Origin: Sipunculus nudus
Lineage: Eukaryota; Annelida; Sipuncula; Golfingiida; Sipunculidae
DNA: 64,000 bases
Reading direction: 5' to 3'
Assembly: GCA_026874595.1 (NCBI GenBank)
Contig: CM049312.1
Coordinates: forward strand, 28,476,456 to 28,540,455
Both the position numbers and the translations under genes were made by a program. Every line of letters begins with the position of its first letter. Position 1 is the first letter of the stretch. The notes beneath the pieces were generated by a model that saw only the letters and a program-made list of their open reading frames with translations, did not search any database and was not told where the DNA came from. Of this stretch, positions 1 to 11,558 are shown piece by piece.

Positions 1-670
1 CTGTGTTCCGTTAAGGCTTAGCCGCTTTACTGCTCTGGGATTTTGCCCCGTGCTGCTCTGCCACAGCGTTTAAGGCTTGTGTGCTTGACCCAGGCCCTAG
101 CCTATAACCGGATTGTCTACACTCCCAAGCTACGTGTCCTAAACCGTTACACTTAAAGCAACGAATACCCCCGGAAGACTTCGTTACGCAATCCGCTTCG
201 CGAGAGATATTGACGGTCCAGATTTCTGATTACTACTCTTCGGACTCACAGTAAAGCTATATAGGCCATGGGCAGCTGTGTATCGTTCGGCCGTTTCCGC
301 TAATACATCTATGCTATCACACTGTCCTTGATGAAGACAGCCAGGTCTTTGCTGCAACAGTTTAAAAACTGTTCTCGCATTAGCAGGTAAATTAACCGAC
401 AACAATTACGATTTAAGCCTGCCATTTCTATCCACCGATCTAAATATCCGCTCAACCGCACCGCAAACTGACCAGGAGTTTCACCCCGCTCAGGCCTACA
501 GGTACGAAACTTGTATCTATACCCCTCCGCAGTCATCTGGTATCGCCTTAGCAATTCGAGCTTTATATTGTCCTACTGCATGGCATCTTCCGCAGATTAT
601 TGTGCATACGCATCAAGCGTTTTACCGCGTAACAACGAACTCAGGTGAAGAGCCTTTCTAGAGTCTGTCT
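1..670 (-). pseudogene. gag: Ty3/Gypsy-type gag remnant, cut by the window edge
   Basis: Read on the minus strand, three frames together give a Gag protein. The part at 554-309 has the capsid-like (SCAN-like) motif PERGETPGQFAVRLSGYLDR followed by REQFLNCCSKDLA. Upstream, 665-560 continues it with a piece reading SLLRGKTLDAYAQ, interrupted by stops. Further downstream, near 160-115, is a CCHC zinc knuckle (CFKCNGLGHVAWEC). Zinc-knuckle Gag proteins package retroelement RNA; this family is common in invertebrate Gypsy elements. At least two frame changes and several stops show it is dead. Protease and pol would lie to the left of base 1, outside the window. No LTR was recognised to the right of it. 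Confidence 0.75.
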
Positions 671-879
671 GAGTACAGACCATCAGATTTTTCGCTATCG
701 TGGAATGATGCTTTATCTTTGGCCCTGGTTCATTGTAATCGTAAGGTATTCAATCGATGCATAATATTTATATCACCCCTGTTATGCTTTGTGTAGAATT
801 TAAATTCTCGTCAACTTATTTCTTAATTATAAGAGGAAAGAGATCTATCATAACAAACTTAATAGAAATATGAGATACA

Positions 880-1150
880 TAGTTGGAGTGGGCACAGAGC
901 ACAGAATTATAATCAGACCACTGATAATGCATTGTACATATAGTTAAAATATCGAACATGCGACACCCGCTCTCGATGGTCTGATCCCAACGGAACACTA
1001 GCTCTCGTTGATCTGGTTCTTGCCATTTGCAAGAACGAGATATATCAAACCGACGAGAGTGGGTGTCGAATGTCGATTTTTTTTTAACTGGATGCACAAT
1101 GCGTTCTCAGTGGTCTGGTTACAATTCTGTGCTTTGTGCACACCCTTGTA
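880..1150. repeat. Imperfect inverted repeat, about 130-bp arms
   Basis: The left arm (about 880-1015) read backwards resembles the right arm (about 1022-1150). Shared blocks include cgacaccc-ctctcg near 961 and 1055-1070, and cagtggtctg with its complement near 915 and 1108. The centre is near 1020, around gttcttgcca/tttgcaagaac. The right arm and the DNA after it also resemble 3670-3860, so this is probably a dispersed repeat or MITE-like sequence. Confidence 0.55.
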
Positions 1151-1525
1151 TTCTTGCCTCGAGAACTTTGCCGTAGAAAGCAGAGGTTACATGAAAAGAT
1201 GTGTGGGACGACTGCAGTGTATAACCGCTGCGTGAGAAGCGTAGGATCGTCAAACTTTTCTCTTCCTTTCCAGAGCTGGGCGGGAAAGGCGTCAGAGCAA
1301 ACTCTGTCAAGTATGTATTATCGGTTTTAATAGTATTAACCAAATCAGTTTGTGAAGCAATGGCGCAATTATATACGGATTATCTTTTTAGGTAGAGTGC
1401 TCGAGGGATTATTTTATATTTTCTGAAGATCTATGTATTTTTTGTCTGTATAGTTTCATATACAAATATCCATTTGTGTGATAAATGGAGGATAGCTGTG
1501 TGAGAGTATATATCTGTTTTAACAG

Positions 1526-1699
1526 TTTTCGGATATGCAAAAATGACTTCTTCATCCGATTGGTCGCCATTGAGAGGTGGAGGATGTTGCTTAGTCGATT
1601 GCTTTCCTGGCTTCTGTCCAAGCTTCCTTTTTTAATGGAAGTGTGCTTATGGTTAACGTGGGTCGTTGTCACGTCACACCAACTTATACAAAAAATTAA
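1526..1699 (+). pseudogene. SDR copy A: decayed last exon
   Basis: This is a degenerate copy of the terminal exon of a short-chain dehydrogenase/reductase. It follows a normal-looking acceptor (ctgttttaacag). The translation starts FSDMQK, then a stop, and later shows SIAFLAS-QASF, which matches the last exons of copies B (29821-30003) and C (41808-41987). It has in-frame stops at codons 7, 16 and 23, and has lost the VDGG motif (VNVG here). The 50 bp before it and about 180 bp after it are also similar to the surroundings of copy C, so A and C derive from one duplication that included the 3' UTR. No other exon of this copy is visible to the left. Not expected to encode protein. Confidence 0.8.
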
Positions 1700-1973
1700 T
1701 TGTGTTGTAAAGAGGACTTTTAGTTTCATGACTACCGGTCGTTCGACAAAAGTACCAGCCCTATAACAGCTACAATCTGTGTGGTTCCACATAAAGCTCG
1801 GATTGTTAGGATTATCGTATTATCGCTAATAATTACCGTTGCCCTAGTGATTGCTCGAAGGATCTAGCAACGATGAGTTTACATATATTGGCACGCTACT
1901 GGATGTCTATATGAAAATATGTTGCGTTAATTTAAGCAGCATCTATATCGATAAGGTCAGATATTCATTGAAC

Positions 1974-1977
<4 letters not shown>

Positions 1978-2025
<48 letters not shown>
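1978..2025. repeat. (TA)n microsatellite
   Basis: About 24 uninterrupted TA dinucleotides. It lies downstream of the copy A remnant. Confidence 0.95.
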
Positions 2026-2028
<3 letters not shown>

Positions 2029-4595
2029 AACGGTCTTCACTCATGCTGCAAATGTGACTGGACGGCCAATATCATAAAAGTTCAGTCACGGATCGCAAAA
2101 GGTAAAAACAAACGTTATATGCGCTATAAAGCTTCTTTATTAATCATAATCATGGTATTATATACGTTATGTTCTATGAGAAAAAAGAAAAAGAGTATAG
2201 GATTAACACATAACAATAACTAAACAATGTCCCTAGAATGTCTTCTAACTCAAATAAATACTCTACTTATGCGGAAACGAGAAGTCCAGTCCAATTCGGT
2301 GTTCACAAAATGTTCATGGTAGTTCACAATAAATAAGTCTGGTTTCAGCGTTCAACAGAATACCATGGTGGTTCACCGATTTTAAAAATCCATACAATCA
2401 ACATAAGTTGATGGCAAGTCCGCCGGCAGATACCGCTTCAAAGTCCTCAAGATCATGTTATTTTGTTTGGAGGTGGCAACAGCCAGGATATCCTGAAAAC
2501 ATAATACTCAGCCCTCGGAGCGTCTCGAATATCATTCCTTTACATAGGTCAATTCGAGTCAATTGATCAGTCATGAGCCATTGCCCGTGGTATAACAAAC
2601 AACGCAAACAATAACGACCAGGGTCGACCAGACGTCCAGACCACAGGCGAGATCCAAAGGAGGACGGCAATCCTGGGCTAGAGACGGCTGTGCCTTCGAT
2701 TCATTTAAAATAAACGGAGGCCACTGCCTTTCAGTTTCGAGTATAATTGCAATGAGGGTACAAACTGTTCAACATATTTCTACGCGCTGTGAGTCTTGCG
2801 CTGTATCACTAAGCAACAGGAGCCGATCTCTACATTATTTGTATACAATTTTTTTACATGGTTTTATGCTGAGCACGTTTGCTGAACATAAACTAGAATA
2901 AACATGACCCCCCATAGGATATGGTTGGTTGTCGTTTGTGTGCTTTCTAACACCCCACAGTGTGTGTGAAGAATGAATCTCTCATAATTCAACATACAGA
3001 TAAATCTAATTTCATTTGTCTGGCTAGGTCTTGCGAGTAAGGAAATTAGCAGTTACAATGGAGACTTGATTTTCACTGGTTTGTACGTACACATGTGTTA
3101 CATGTATTTTGTTTTTAATTCTTCAGCCCTATTCTTATGACTAGATTACTGGCTGTTTACAGTTACGGTGGTGCAATCGGATCAATGAACATGGCCGTGC
3201 AGTTCCCTGTATGACTAAATTCACGACTGAAGGTAGGTCTCTCGGTCCAGATTAAATGTCTACGGAAAGATATATTCATGGCTAAGAGTGAAGTCCAGGA
3301 TTTTTGTTGTTGTCATATATTTTTAAACCAGTCGGATCGGTGAATACGAGTCCCGGTATCAAGTAAATTATTGTGCGACAATGGCCAGCGTTCTCTAGCT
3401 TCATTTTATAGCAGCAACTAACCACTGATAAGTAGCAATTTCAGTTACCAGTCGTATTCGCAAGTATCCGCAATTAAACATAGTTATTATCTTATATCAA
3501 TTAAACTTTTACCTGCAAAATGCACCCACGACACACACACTCGCAAACACACACATCAGAACGAAGCACTTAGGTCGGCATGCCATATATTTGTTGATCT
3601 AATTACACCCGTTCTGAGACAGCGTTAAGAGTCAGACAAACGAGAGCGAGGTATCGCGGGTTTATAACTTTTCGCTGGATGCACACTGGATACAACGCAC
3701 TGATTGGTTTGATTACAAAGCTCTGTGACCGTCCTGGTGGTGAAACCTGGAGAATCTTGCTATACAACGCAGCGGTTACAAAGAAGGATATTTAGAACGA
3801 GAACAGTGTATAAACGAGGGGTGAGGAGTGTAGCCAAATAGTGGTTCGCAAAGTATCGTGTATCGAGTTTGCGAAGCCCCCGAGGGCGGAGATGTGGAGG
3901 AGGGGGCAGGAAGTTTATCTTTTAATTGAGCAACATAAGAATAATCAACAAGTTAAATAAATCAATCTATGGCTAATCACGAGGATTGGCTTTATACGGG
4001 TAATTGAGTTAATATGCAGGTAGTAATCCATATAAGTTATAAACAATATATCTGTGCTTTTGTTTTTGTTGTTCGGTTGAACAACTATTTCATGCGTGAC
4101 ATCATTCCTACAGAATTGGAGTACTTTTTATTATTTTCTTTCTAATTCAATCATATTTTGGGGGGATCAGATTCCCTCAATCTTTCCATTTGGCTATATT
4201 TTAGGGACCCTACTGTTTCTCAATCTATGCGCATATGAAATTCTGTAAGATTATTTAAAATCATTTTTCAAATTCATTATTGTATGTCAAAGATGAATTA
4301 CTATAACGTGTATAGCTCAGGATTGCCCAGGAATGAAGATAAAACAAAACAGACTAGCCGAGTTTCCTGTGCATCGCGACTCGTGTATGACACACTGGTC
4401 CTCATTATATCAAGTGGTTGGCTTGACATTCGTATGTTAATTAATATGAAGTCCAAGGACGTCTGTTTGTTAAGTAGTTCACTGCGTGCTTAATACATAG
4501 CATCATGTGCACTAATATAGGTGATAAATTATCCCCGGCCGGCCTGCTCTGGTTAGAGGACTACCTGCTACCATGTGATAACCGTATGAATGCTT
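2026..4595. other. Intergenic, AT-rich, no gene recognised
   Basis: No convincing coding sequence on either strand; open frames are short and show no family motif. About 3670-3860 is a diverged direct copy of about 1085-1260, sharing blocks around ggatgcaca, the ggttacaa segment and the agtgtataa segment. Confidence 0.6.
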
Positions 4596-4599
4596 ACAG

Positions 4600-4793
4600 A
4601 AGCGGATCCGGGGGGGGTCCCCCTTTTTCACCCGAAGCAACCTTTTTCACAGGGTTTTAGACGAAATTTTGCGGCCTGGACTCCCCCCCCCCTTTCCGGA
4701 CCTGATGACCTTTTTTAGGGAATTTCATTTGTCCCCCTGGGTTGGACCCCCCCCCCCTTTTCTTTAATCATGGATCCGCCCCTGGCTTAACTC
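4600..4793. repeat. Short interspersed repeat with GGATCCG ends
   Basis: It begins gcggatccgggggg and ends catggatccgcccctg, so the ends are inverted copies of each other (cggatcc/ggatccg). The inside holds long C and G runs. A second copy is at 32211-32398, next to SDR copy C, and a fragment lies near 50500-50550. This is MITE-like in size, but no transposase is associated and I did not fix the target duplication. Confidence 0.6.
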
Positions 4794-5683
4794 TTTTATA
4801 AATAAGTGATGTGGTTGTGTAGCTTGAAGCCAAATGTAGTCTTGTTTGCTTCTTTACTTAATAAGCAATTAAACATGTTTATCTCATGGGCATCCTAAGC
4901 TAGGGCTCTATTTACTGTTACCTTCTGTCAGCCATTAAATTTTGCATTCCATGATATTAGTTTATTTCATTAAATGATCCAAATTAAGTCTAACCTCCAA
5001 AATAAAGGACATTAGGCACAGGATTTATAAATAAATCCCGGTTGATCAACCAACTCATAATATCCATTAGTTTTTCTTACTGACCAAATTATTTGAATAT
5101 GTTGCTTGGAATTATGAATGTAAAGGTACTACCAAACTATACAGGGGATGAAAATCCTCTGTTCAAAAAGCAGAGACTTTTTGCATGTAGCTTGTCCATA
5201 AATTTTCAGAGAGAAAGAATTTTCCGCATATTTAATGAACTTATCAATTCAAAAGTAGAATAACACATAGATTAAAAAAATAGAAAACTTGGTATTCATT
5301 GCCTCAAGGAATGTTGACAGTTCTTCATCAAATAGAATATTTGTTTTGGAGTTCTATGATATACTTTATACTTTGGGGTCATGGTGAATGCCATCTTCAT
5401 CGCCCACAGTGCCTTATCTTCTGTAATTCATCTCTCTGATAGAAGAACCTCAGGGGGCACACAGATGACATGAGATCAGGGATCCGTAACCAGTAGTGGT
5501 AACTGCATCGTGATGTAACTCCTTGGATACAGTACAGTCCTTTGTAACTGGTTTCTAAATGGATTATTTTGTACATAAGCCTAGTTAAGCTGTTCAATGC
5601 ATTATTTTTACAAACTCAGCAGGGTCCTTTGTATAATTTATATAAATATACATACATACATACATACACACAAATAAACGTAT
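4794..5683. other. Intergenic, no gene recognised
   Basis: AT-rich DNA without a supported gene. It ends in a catacatacata-type short repeat just before the LTR retrotransposon insertion. Confidence 0.6.
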
Positions 5684-5687
5684 ACAT

Positions 5688-5895
5688 TGTAGTGATCTCT
5701 GTTTGGAGAGTGTAAGGCATGCACTATATTGTAGTCATTGTGCGGAGGTAAGGTAACTTGCTCTTCCGGTTTAGTTAGAGACCTGGGCACATGGCGGGAC
5801 CTCGTCTGTTGGCTGTGAATAAACCTTGTGGAGGACAAACAGAGTTTTGGGTGTGAACTTGTATATATGTGGTGAGAAGGAAAGCAACCCTTATA
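5688..5895 (+). repeat. 5' LTR of the PHD-bearing Gypsy element
   Basis: It begins TGTAGTGATCTC and ends CCCTTATA. An AATAAA polyadenylation signal is at 5818-5823. At 208 bp it is short for a Gypsy LTR, and the terminal inverted repeat is weak (TGT..ATA). The end was set by the PBS position and by the ACAT duplication. Confidence 0.9.
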
Positions 5896-5897
5896 AA

Positions 5898-5915
5898 TGG
5901 CGCCCAACGTGGGGC
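5898..5915 (+). promoter_or_regulatory. Primer binding site, tRNA-Lys type
   Basis: TGGCGCCCAACGTGGGGC starts 2 nt after the 5' LTR. This 18-mer is the complement of the 3' end of tRNA-Lys(1,2), also used as primer by several retroviruses (established knowledge). It primes minus-strand cDNA synthesis. The match looks perfect. Confidence 0.9.
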
Positions 5916-6332
5916 TCTTCTGGTTGAGGTAGGACTGTTTCAAATAGCTTTTCCCTGACGTGCTGGTTCTTCGTCCAGCGCCCGCCATCTTGTGCATGTT
6001 GCCGTCCCGGCTTCGAGTGGTGTAACGCTTTACACTACTGGACTCGCTACTCTTGCGAGGGATTCTGCGTCTGTATATTACTATCTGTGCTGTTAGTGGA
6101 CATTATATTATATATATTTTGTGCTCGCCACTCCCAAGCGAGGGATATCTGGACTTTGATATCAGTATTATTTGTCAGTTCCCGGCTGACGTACGGACAG
6201 TGTTACGCGAGTTACTTTCTCTGGTGTTATCAAAACAGCAGATTCATTCATGTTCGTGGTTCAGAGAAAAGACTGTACATATTTCCTATTATTATTCTTA
6301 TTATTTATAATCGTTCTTCACATTGTCACATC
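5916..6332 (+). other. 5' leader of the Gypsy element
   Basis: Untranslated stretch between the primer site and the first Gag ATG. It contains an open frame (6087-6332) without recognisable motifs, which I treat as non-coding. Confidence 0.5.
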
Positions 6333-7873
6333 ATGGAGAAACAGGAGAAAGTGACATACTTGCGACGATACACTTATGATTATCTAGTGCGCTTGTGTGA
6401 TTTCAATCATATTGATACGTTTGAACTTACCAACAAAGAGAAGCGGGTTGAGGCTTTATCGGACTTGCCTAAAATTGAGGAGCCTGAGACAGGGGTAAAG
6501 GGCAGCCCTTCCCCTAGTGATTCAATGTTTAAAGAACTGCTAAAACATTTCTCTGACACTTGCCGTGAGGATAATGTCACACTGTTGAACACAATGGAAA
6601 AATTGGTGTCAAAATCTTAAGTGACTGTATCCAAAATTCCTGAGATGACTAAACTATGTGAATCTGATGATATCCATTATTGGTTTAAATCATTTGTTAA
6701 TCTGGCTACCAGACATGAAATACCAGATACTGAGTGGGCATTTCTTTTGGAGCCGTATTTAACCGGATTGGCTCAGCAAGCATACTATTCTTTAAGCCCT
6801 GATGAAAGACTTGATTTTAACACTGTTAGAGATGCCATACTATCTAGGTATCACCTGACTCCTACAGCCTACGAGTTAAGTTTAGAAAAGAGACTAAGAA
6901 GGCTTCTGAAAGTTTTCTTGATTTCGCCTCCAGGTTGGAGGAGTATTTCGTCCGTTGGCTCAGAACCTCCAGTGCAGTTAGGGAATAGACTGAGGTGGCT
7001 AGAATCTTTGATAGTATCATTTCAGATCAGCTTATGTCCACCGTGAGAGATGAGACATTGCGCCTAAAGCTGATGGAAAAGGAGGATTTGTTGTTTCGAG
7101 ATTTAGCTCGGTTTGCTGATGACTTTATCCTACAGAGACGTATAATACGTGAGGAAAGTGATAAACGCCGTCAAAATAATGGGAGTAGTGACAAACCTGT
7201 GTTAAACTCACACAGTGCTAACAGGGGTAAATTTCCTGTTACAAATGATCACAAAGAGAAACCAAGAGACAATGCGCTGAACAGTCAGAGATACAGTGAG
7301 GCTTGCTTTAAATGTGGTGAATTAGGCCATAAACGGCGGGACTGTCCATCTGTTACTTCTAGTAAGGTTGCCAGTACCGAAATTTCTGACAAAAAGTCTG
7401 ATGAGGCTAAACCCTGTAGTTTCATATCTACCAGTGAACTCCATTTAAATCCTGAGGCTGATGAGTGGATTCCTTCCTTAAAGTATAAACAGAATGATAA
7501 CCATGTGTTTACTCCAGAGATGCTAAACGATGGACCTTTTGTAAGTGTTTTTGTGAATGGCCTAGAGAGTTATGGTTTAGCTGACTCTGGGGCTGCTGTG
7601 ACTATTCTTTCTGAACAATTGTGTGACAAGCTTAATCTTATAACCCAGAAGGACCAGAGCCGCCCTCTGAAGTGGTTTGATGGTACTAAGGTTGAGCCCT
7701 CAGGATATGTAATGGCAGACATATCTTGTGGGGGACTAATACTCTGTGTAGAGTGTGTAGTTGTGAAACAGTTGGCTACTCCAGTATTATTGGGGCGTGA
7801 TTTTATGTACAGGGCTGGACTTACTATAGACTTTGCCTCGCAGAGTTTTGGATTTCTACTAAGAAACCTGTGA
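6333..7873 (+). pseudogene. gag: gag-protease of the PHD-bearing Gypsy element, frame-broken
   Basis: The first ATG (6333) starts an acidic N-terminal part ending at an in-frame TAA (6618-6620). The same frame continues with a capsid-like segment (IHYWFKSFVNLATRHEI, then FLLEPYLTGLAQQAY). A frame change near 6890 and a TAG near 6987 follow. The frame from 6995 carries a CCHC zinc knuckle, CFKCGELGHKRRDC (7304-7345), and a retropepsin: active-site triad LADSGAAVTIL (Asp codon near 7583) and the C-terminal LLGRDF motif near 7790. Gag would form the particle and protease would mature it. The frame closes at 7871-7873, where the RT frame begins in another phase; this could be a programmed frameshift or damage. 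Confidence 0.88.
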
Positions 7874-8511
7874 TCAAATGGCCTTTATTAGGTATGAGAA
7901 AACCTGTGGTGGATAATCACTCTGAGTTTGAACCTGAAATGGTAATTAAGGATGATAAAAAGAAAATGGCTATGATTCAGCTTACACAGGATTATCCGGA
8001 AGTCCTAACTGATGATTTGGGCTGGACTGATATCATTGAACATGAAATCGTGTTACTTGAGGGAACTGAACCTATTAAACAAATCCCATACCGTTTATCT
8101 CCTGCTAAGCAGAAAGCAGCAGAGGAGCAGCTTCCTCAAATGCTAGCTAATGGGATAATTGAGGAATCTAAATCTCCCTGGAGGAGTCCAGTAGTTATGA
8201 CTCCTAAACCCAATGGAACTTGGCGAATGTGTATAGACTTCAGAAAACTAAATGCCCAAACAAAGACTGATGCTTATCCTTTACAGAGAACCGATCATAT
8301 ACTCTCATCACTTTATGGTTCTCAACTTTTTTCTACCATGGACCTTCGCTCAGGTTACTGGCAAGTTTCTCTTCGGAAAGAGGACCGTGAACTCACAGCG
8401 TTTTCGATTGGTCAGAACTTATACCAGTTTAAAGTTCTCCCGTTCGGCGTCAAAAATGGACCAGCAACCTTCCAACGCCTTATGGAAAAGGTTTTAAAAG
8501 CGAAAAACTGA
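7870..8511 (+). pseudogene. pol: Reverse transcriptase, N-terminal and palm part
   Basis: Gypsy-type reverse transcriptase. Visible motifs are IKQIPYRLSPAKQ, NGTWRMCIDFRKLN, FSTMDLRSGYWQV (first catalytic Asp) and LPFGVKNGPATFQRLM. These correspond to conserved RT blocks 1-4. The frame stops at 8509-8511; a frameshift at the T-run near 8520 then moves the rest of RT into another phase. It overlaps the protease frame by 4 nt and has no ATG of its own at the start, so it was read as part of a longer polyprotein. Confidence 0.9.
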
Positions 8512-9351
8512 CTCGGTGGGTTTTTTTATGTACACATAGATGACATAATAGTTTTTTCTGCCTCTTGGGATGATCACATGAATCATATTAGAATCATACT
8601 GGACAGTCTTAAAGAGGCTGGACTTACAATCAGCATCAGTAAAAGCCACTTTTTTCTGACGCAGACAACCTTTTTGGGCCATAGAGTTTCTCATATGGGG
8701 ATTTCCACCACCTCTGATAAAGTAGACGCCATAAGGAACTATCCGGCCCCGAGAAATAAGAAAGAACTTGAACGTTTCTTAGGAATGTGCGGGTGGTACG
8801 CAAAATTTATTCCGGACTATTCCACTTCCGCAGAACCTCTTAATCGTCTCCGTAGAAAAGAGGTCGAATATCAATGGACTGATAACTGTTCTGCAGCTTT
8901 TCAAACATTAAAAGAGCAATTGTGTTCTGCTCCTTGTTTAGCTCATCCGGATCCTGATGAGGATTTTGAATTACATACGGATGCAAGTGCCGTAGGTCTA
9001 GGATCCTGTTTAAACCAAAGACAAGCTGGCAACCTACGTACAATAGGCTTCAGTAGTCGAACGCTTTCTGCAGCTGAGAGAAAATACAGTACAACAGAAC
9101 GGGAAATTTTGGCGGTTGTGTGGAGCCTAGAAAAGTGGCGACCATTAATAGAAGGGCGTCATACAATTGTGGTAACAGATCATCAAGCGCTTACTTGGAT
9201 ATTCACTACTAAACATGACTTGCTCCCTCGTCTGTATAGACGGGTACTTCGTGAACAAGATTTCGATTTTGAAATTACATATCGTCCAGGAAGACTCCAT
9301 GTCGTCCCAGATACGTTGTCTAGAGACAACCTGTTATGGATATTGGTGTAA
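8512..9351 (+). pseudogene. pol: Reverse transcriptase C-terminus and RNase H
   Basis: It continues RT after the frameshift with YVHIDDIIVFSASW. The usual (Y/F)xDD box here reads H-I-D-D: the Tyr expected two residues before the Asp pair is His, so the active site is damaged although both Asp remain. Then follow the thumb region (FLGHRVS, RFLGMCGWYAKFI) and RNase H: ELHTDASAVGLGS, YSTTEREILAVVWSLEKWR, VVTDHQALTW, and the end DTLSRD. RNase H removes the RNA strand during cDNA synthesis. The frame ends in a stop at 9349-9351, with integrase continuing in the overlapping frame from 9336. Confidence 0.9.
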
Positions 9352-10862
9352 TCGAAAGGGGAATTATCACAGACTTTGGTAATAAGTGTGAGGCACTGGA
9401 CTGTGTACAACCAACTAATAGCCTGTTGGACTGGAACCAATGTGATAAATGTGACAGGTGGTATCATAATGTTTGTGTTGGTGTTTTGCCTGAAGAAGCA
9501 GGTAAAATTGACTTTGTATGTAGCCTATGTACTCAGGACATGAATCAAACTGTTCTAAAATCAAGGGTACCTGATGTGATGTATCAAAGCATTGGATCCT
9601 TACCGGATCTGGACACTATAGCAAGTTTACAACAGGAATATCCTCAGATAGGGCCTCTCTTTAAATTCCTTCGGTCTCCTGAAAGCCATCCAGATATTTC
9701 TCGTGTGATGAGAAAATTAGCTGAGAATTGTGAGATAGACACTGTATTGTATCAAAAAACATTAACTGGTCGGAGACTTCTGATACCTCAAGTTTTGAAA
9801 TTGACTGTGCTTAAAGAGTTACATAATTCTCCTACAGCTGGCCACTTCGGCCGACGCAAGACTTTGAACCGTATAGTACATCATTTTTACTGGAAGGGCA
9901 TCGGTAAAGATGTCAGAGATTATGTTCGTCGTTGTCGGATATGTCAGGAAATTAAGCCAGTGTATCGTAAACCACCTGGATTTATGGAAGTGATAAAATC
10001 TTCGCAACCATGGGAATTACTAGCAGCAGATTTGGTTGGTCCGTTACCATCCACGCGTGCTCGCCATAAATACATTCTGGTGACCAGAGACCATTTTACT
10101 AAGTCGGTGGAGCTTTTCCCTTTAACTAGAGCTACTGAGAAGATCATAAGCTTGTGTTTGGTGCGAGAAGTATTTACGCATTATGGTCCACCTAAGAAAC
10201 TTCTGACTGATCACGGTTCGCAATTCACCTCCAAGTTTTTACAAGCTGTATGTAATAAGTGGGGCGTTGATCTTATACATAGTACTCCCTACCACCCTCA
10301 GAGTAACTGGGTGGAGAGGGTCAATCGTGATATAAAGGCTATGTTAGCCAGTTATGTACGTGAGGACGGTGATGATCATCAAAACTGGGATATCCATCTT
10401 GCAGAATTCAGATTTGCTCTAAATTCCATAGAAAACCAGTCTACTGGATGGAGTCCAGCTGCACTGAACTTGTCACGTGAACTAGAATCACCGATCGCTG
10501 ATAAATTGTTTACCTATCCTGCTGATGGACCATCAGATCATAACAGCTATATGATATCCAAACTCGCTGAAGACAAAGTCCGTGCTGATCGGGCCAGTGC
10601 TAGGATGCTTGATCAGGCTGCTGCCAGAAAGATTCACTACGATAGGGGAAGGAGAGATGCTACTATTGTGCCTGGTGATAGAGTGTTATTGAAATCCCAC
10701 CCGGTTTTTGATGCGGATAAACAGTTATCAGCAAAGTTGTCTCCTCGGTGGGAGGGACCATATACTGTTGAAAAACAACTAGGTAACGTTGATGTTCATA
10801 TCCGTACGAGGAAAGGTTTAGAACCCAAACATGTGGACCAGCTGAAGCTTTATTATGAATAA
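9336..10862 (+). pseudogene. pol: PHD finger plus integrase (508-codon frame)
   Basis: The longest open frame of the window. Residues 18-65 form a C4HC3 PHD finger: Cys18, Cys23, Cys36, Cys39, His44, Cys47, Cys62, Cys65, with the typical WYH before the seventh ligands. Then comes the integrase zinc site (His163, His170, Cys200, Cys203; HFGRRKT), the catalytic core (Asp232 in AADLVGPLP, Asp292 in LLTDHGSQF, Glu327 in NWVERVNR), and a GPY/F-like end (LSPRWEGPYTV). Glu327 is 34 residues after Asp292, one residue short at the SNW site where SNG(x)VER is usual. Integrase inserts the cDNA; a PHD finger typically binds histone H3 tails, so a role in target choice is inferred. It joins RNase H through a frameshift near 9335, so it is classed as part of a broken pol. 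Confidence 0.9.
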
Positions 10863-11546
10863 TATTCCAAATTAGTGGTACCCTGTGTGATAGGGCCAGA
10901 ATAATGCCCTTGGAACCACTGTGTTTAGGGTAGTCTACCCCTATTCACACTATTTGAGTTAGGCACATCCTGATATGATGGTGGAACTGTGAGTGTAGTG
11001 ATGAATTGTGCATAATAAAGGACTGAACTGTTTATGTACCTTAACTATTTAATAATGTTCATGCATACACCATACATGATACCTTACAGTATATTACAGT
11101 ATATTATATGTCAGAGATGGTTACACATCGCTTATATTTAATAATGTTCATGTATACACCTGATTTTTATTGGACATGATAACATGCTTACACCTGATCT
11201 GGTTAAATTGCATCCATATATGAGACTGAATAATGTAATAATGTAATTGACCTTCATGGGATAAAGGGATGGTGAACCAAAGACTGAGAGAGGCGGTAAA
11301 CATAATGCCTTAGAGTACAATCATAGGTGATATTATTGAGAGATGGTGACCTATGTTGGTCTGTTGTTATGGTAAAAACAAGGAACTGTGTTTTATTTCA
11401 TATGAACTCTGTGAATCTCTCAACTAACTATTTTCTATATTAACTATATTATGAACCAAGGAAAATACAGTAGAGATATATATGATAATTATCCTTAAAG
11501 TAAAGTAACATCACTCCTGACTATAATACAACCATGTACTTGCTTC
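10863..11546 (+). other. 3' non-coding part of the Gypsy element
   Basis: AT-rich stretch between the pol stop and the polypurine tract. No env-like or other reading frame is visible. Confidence 0.6.
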
Positions 11547-11558
11547 AGGGGGAGGTGA
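11547..11558 (+). promoter_or_regulatory. Polypurine tract
   Basis: AGGGGGAGGTGA directly precedes the 3' LTR. It fits the primer site for plus-strand DNA synthesis. Confidence 0.8.

Noticed and set aside
6053-6332. Gag start upstream of 6333
   Set aside because: The frame is open to 6087, but the upstream part is leader sequence without retroelement motifs; the ATG at 6333 has the better context (atcatgg).
11138-11320. env-like gene after integrase
   Set aside because: Only short frames without signal peptide, membrane segment or cleavage site pattern.
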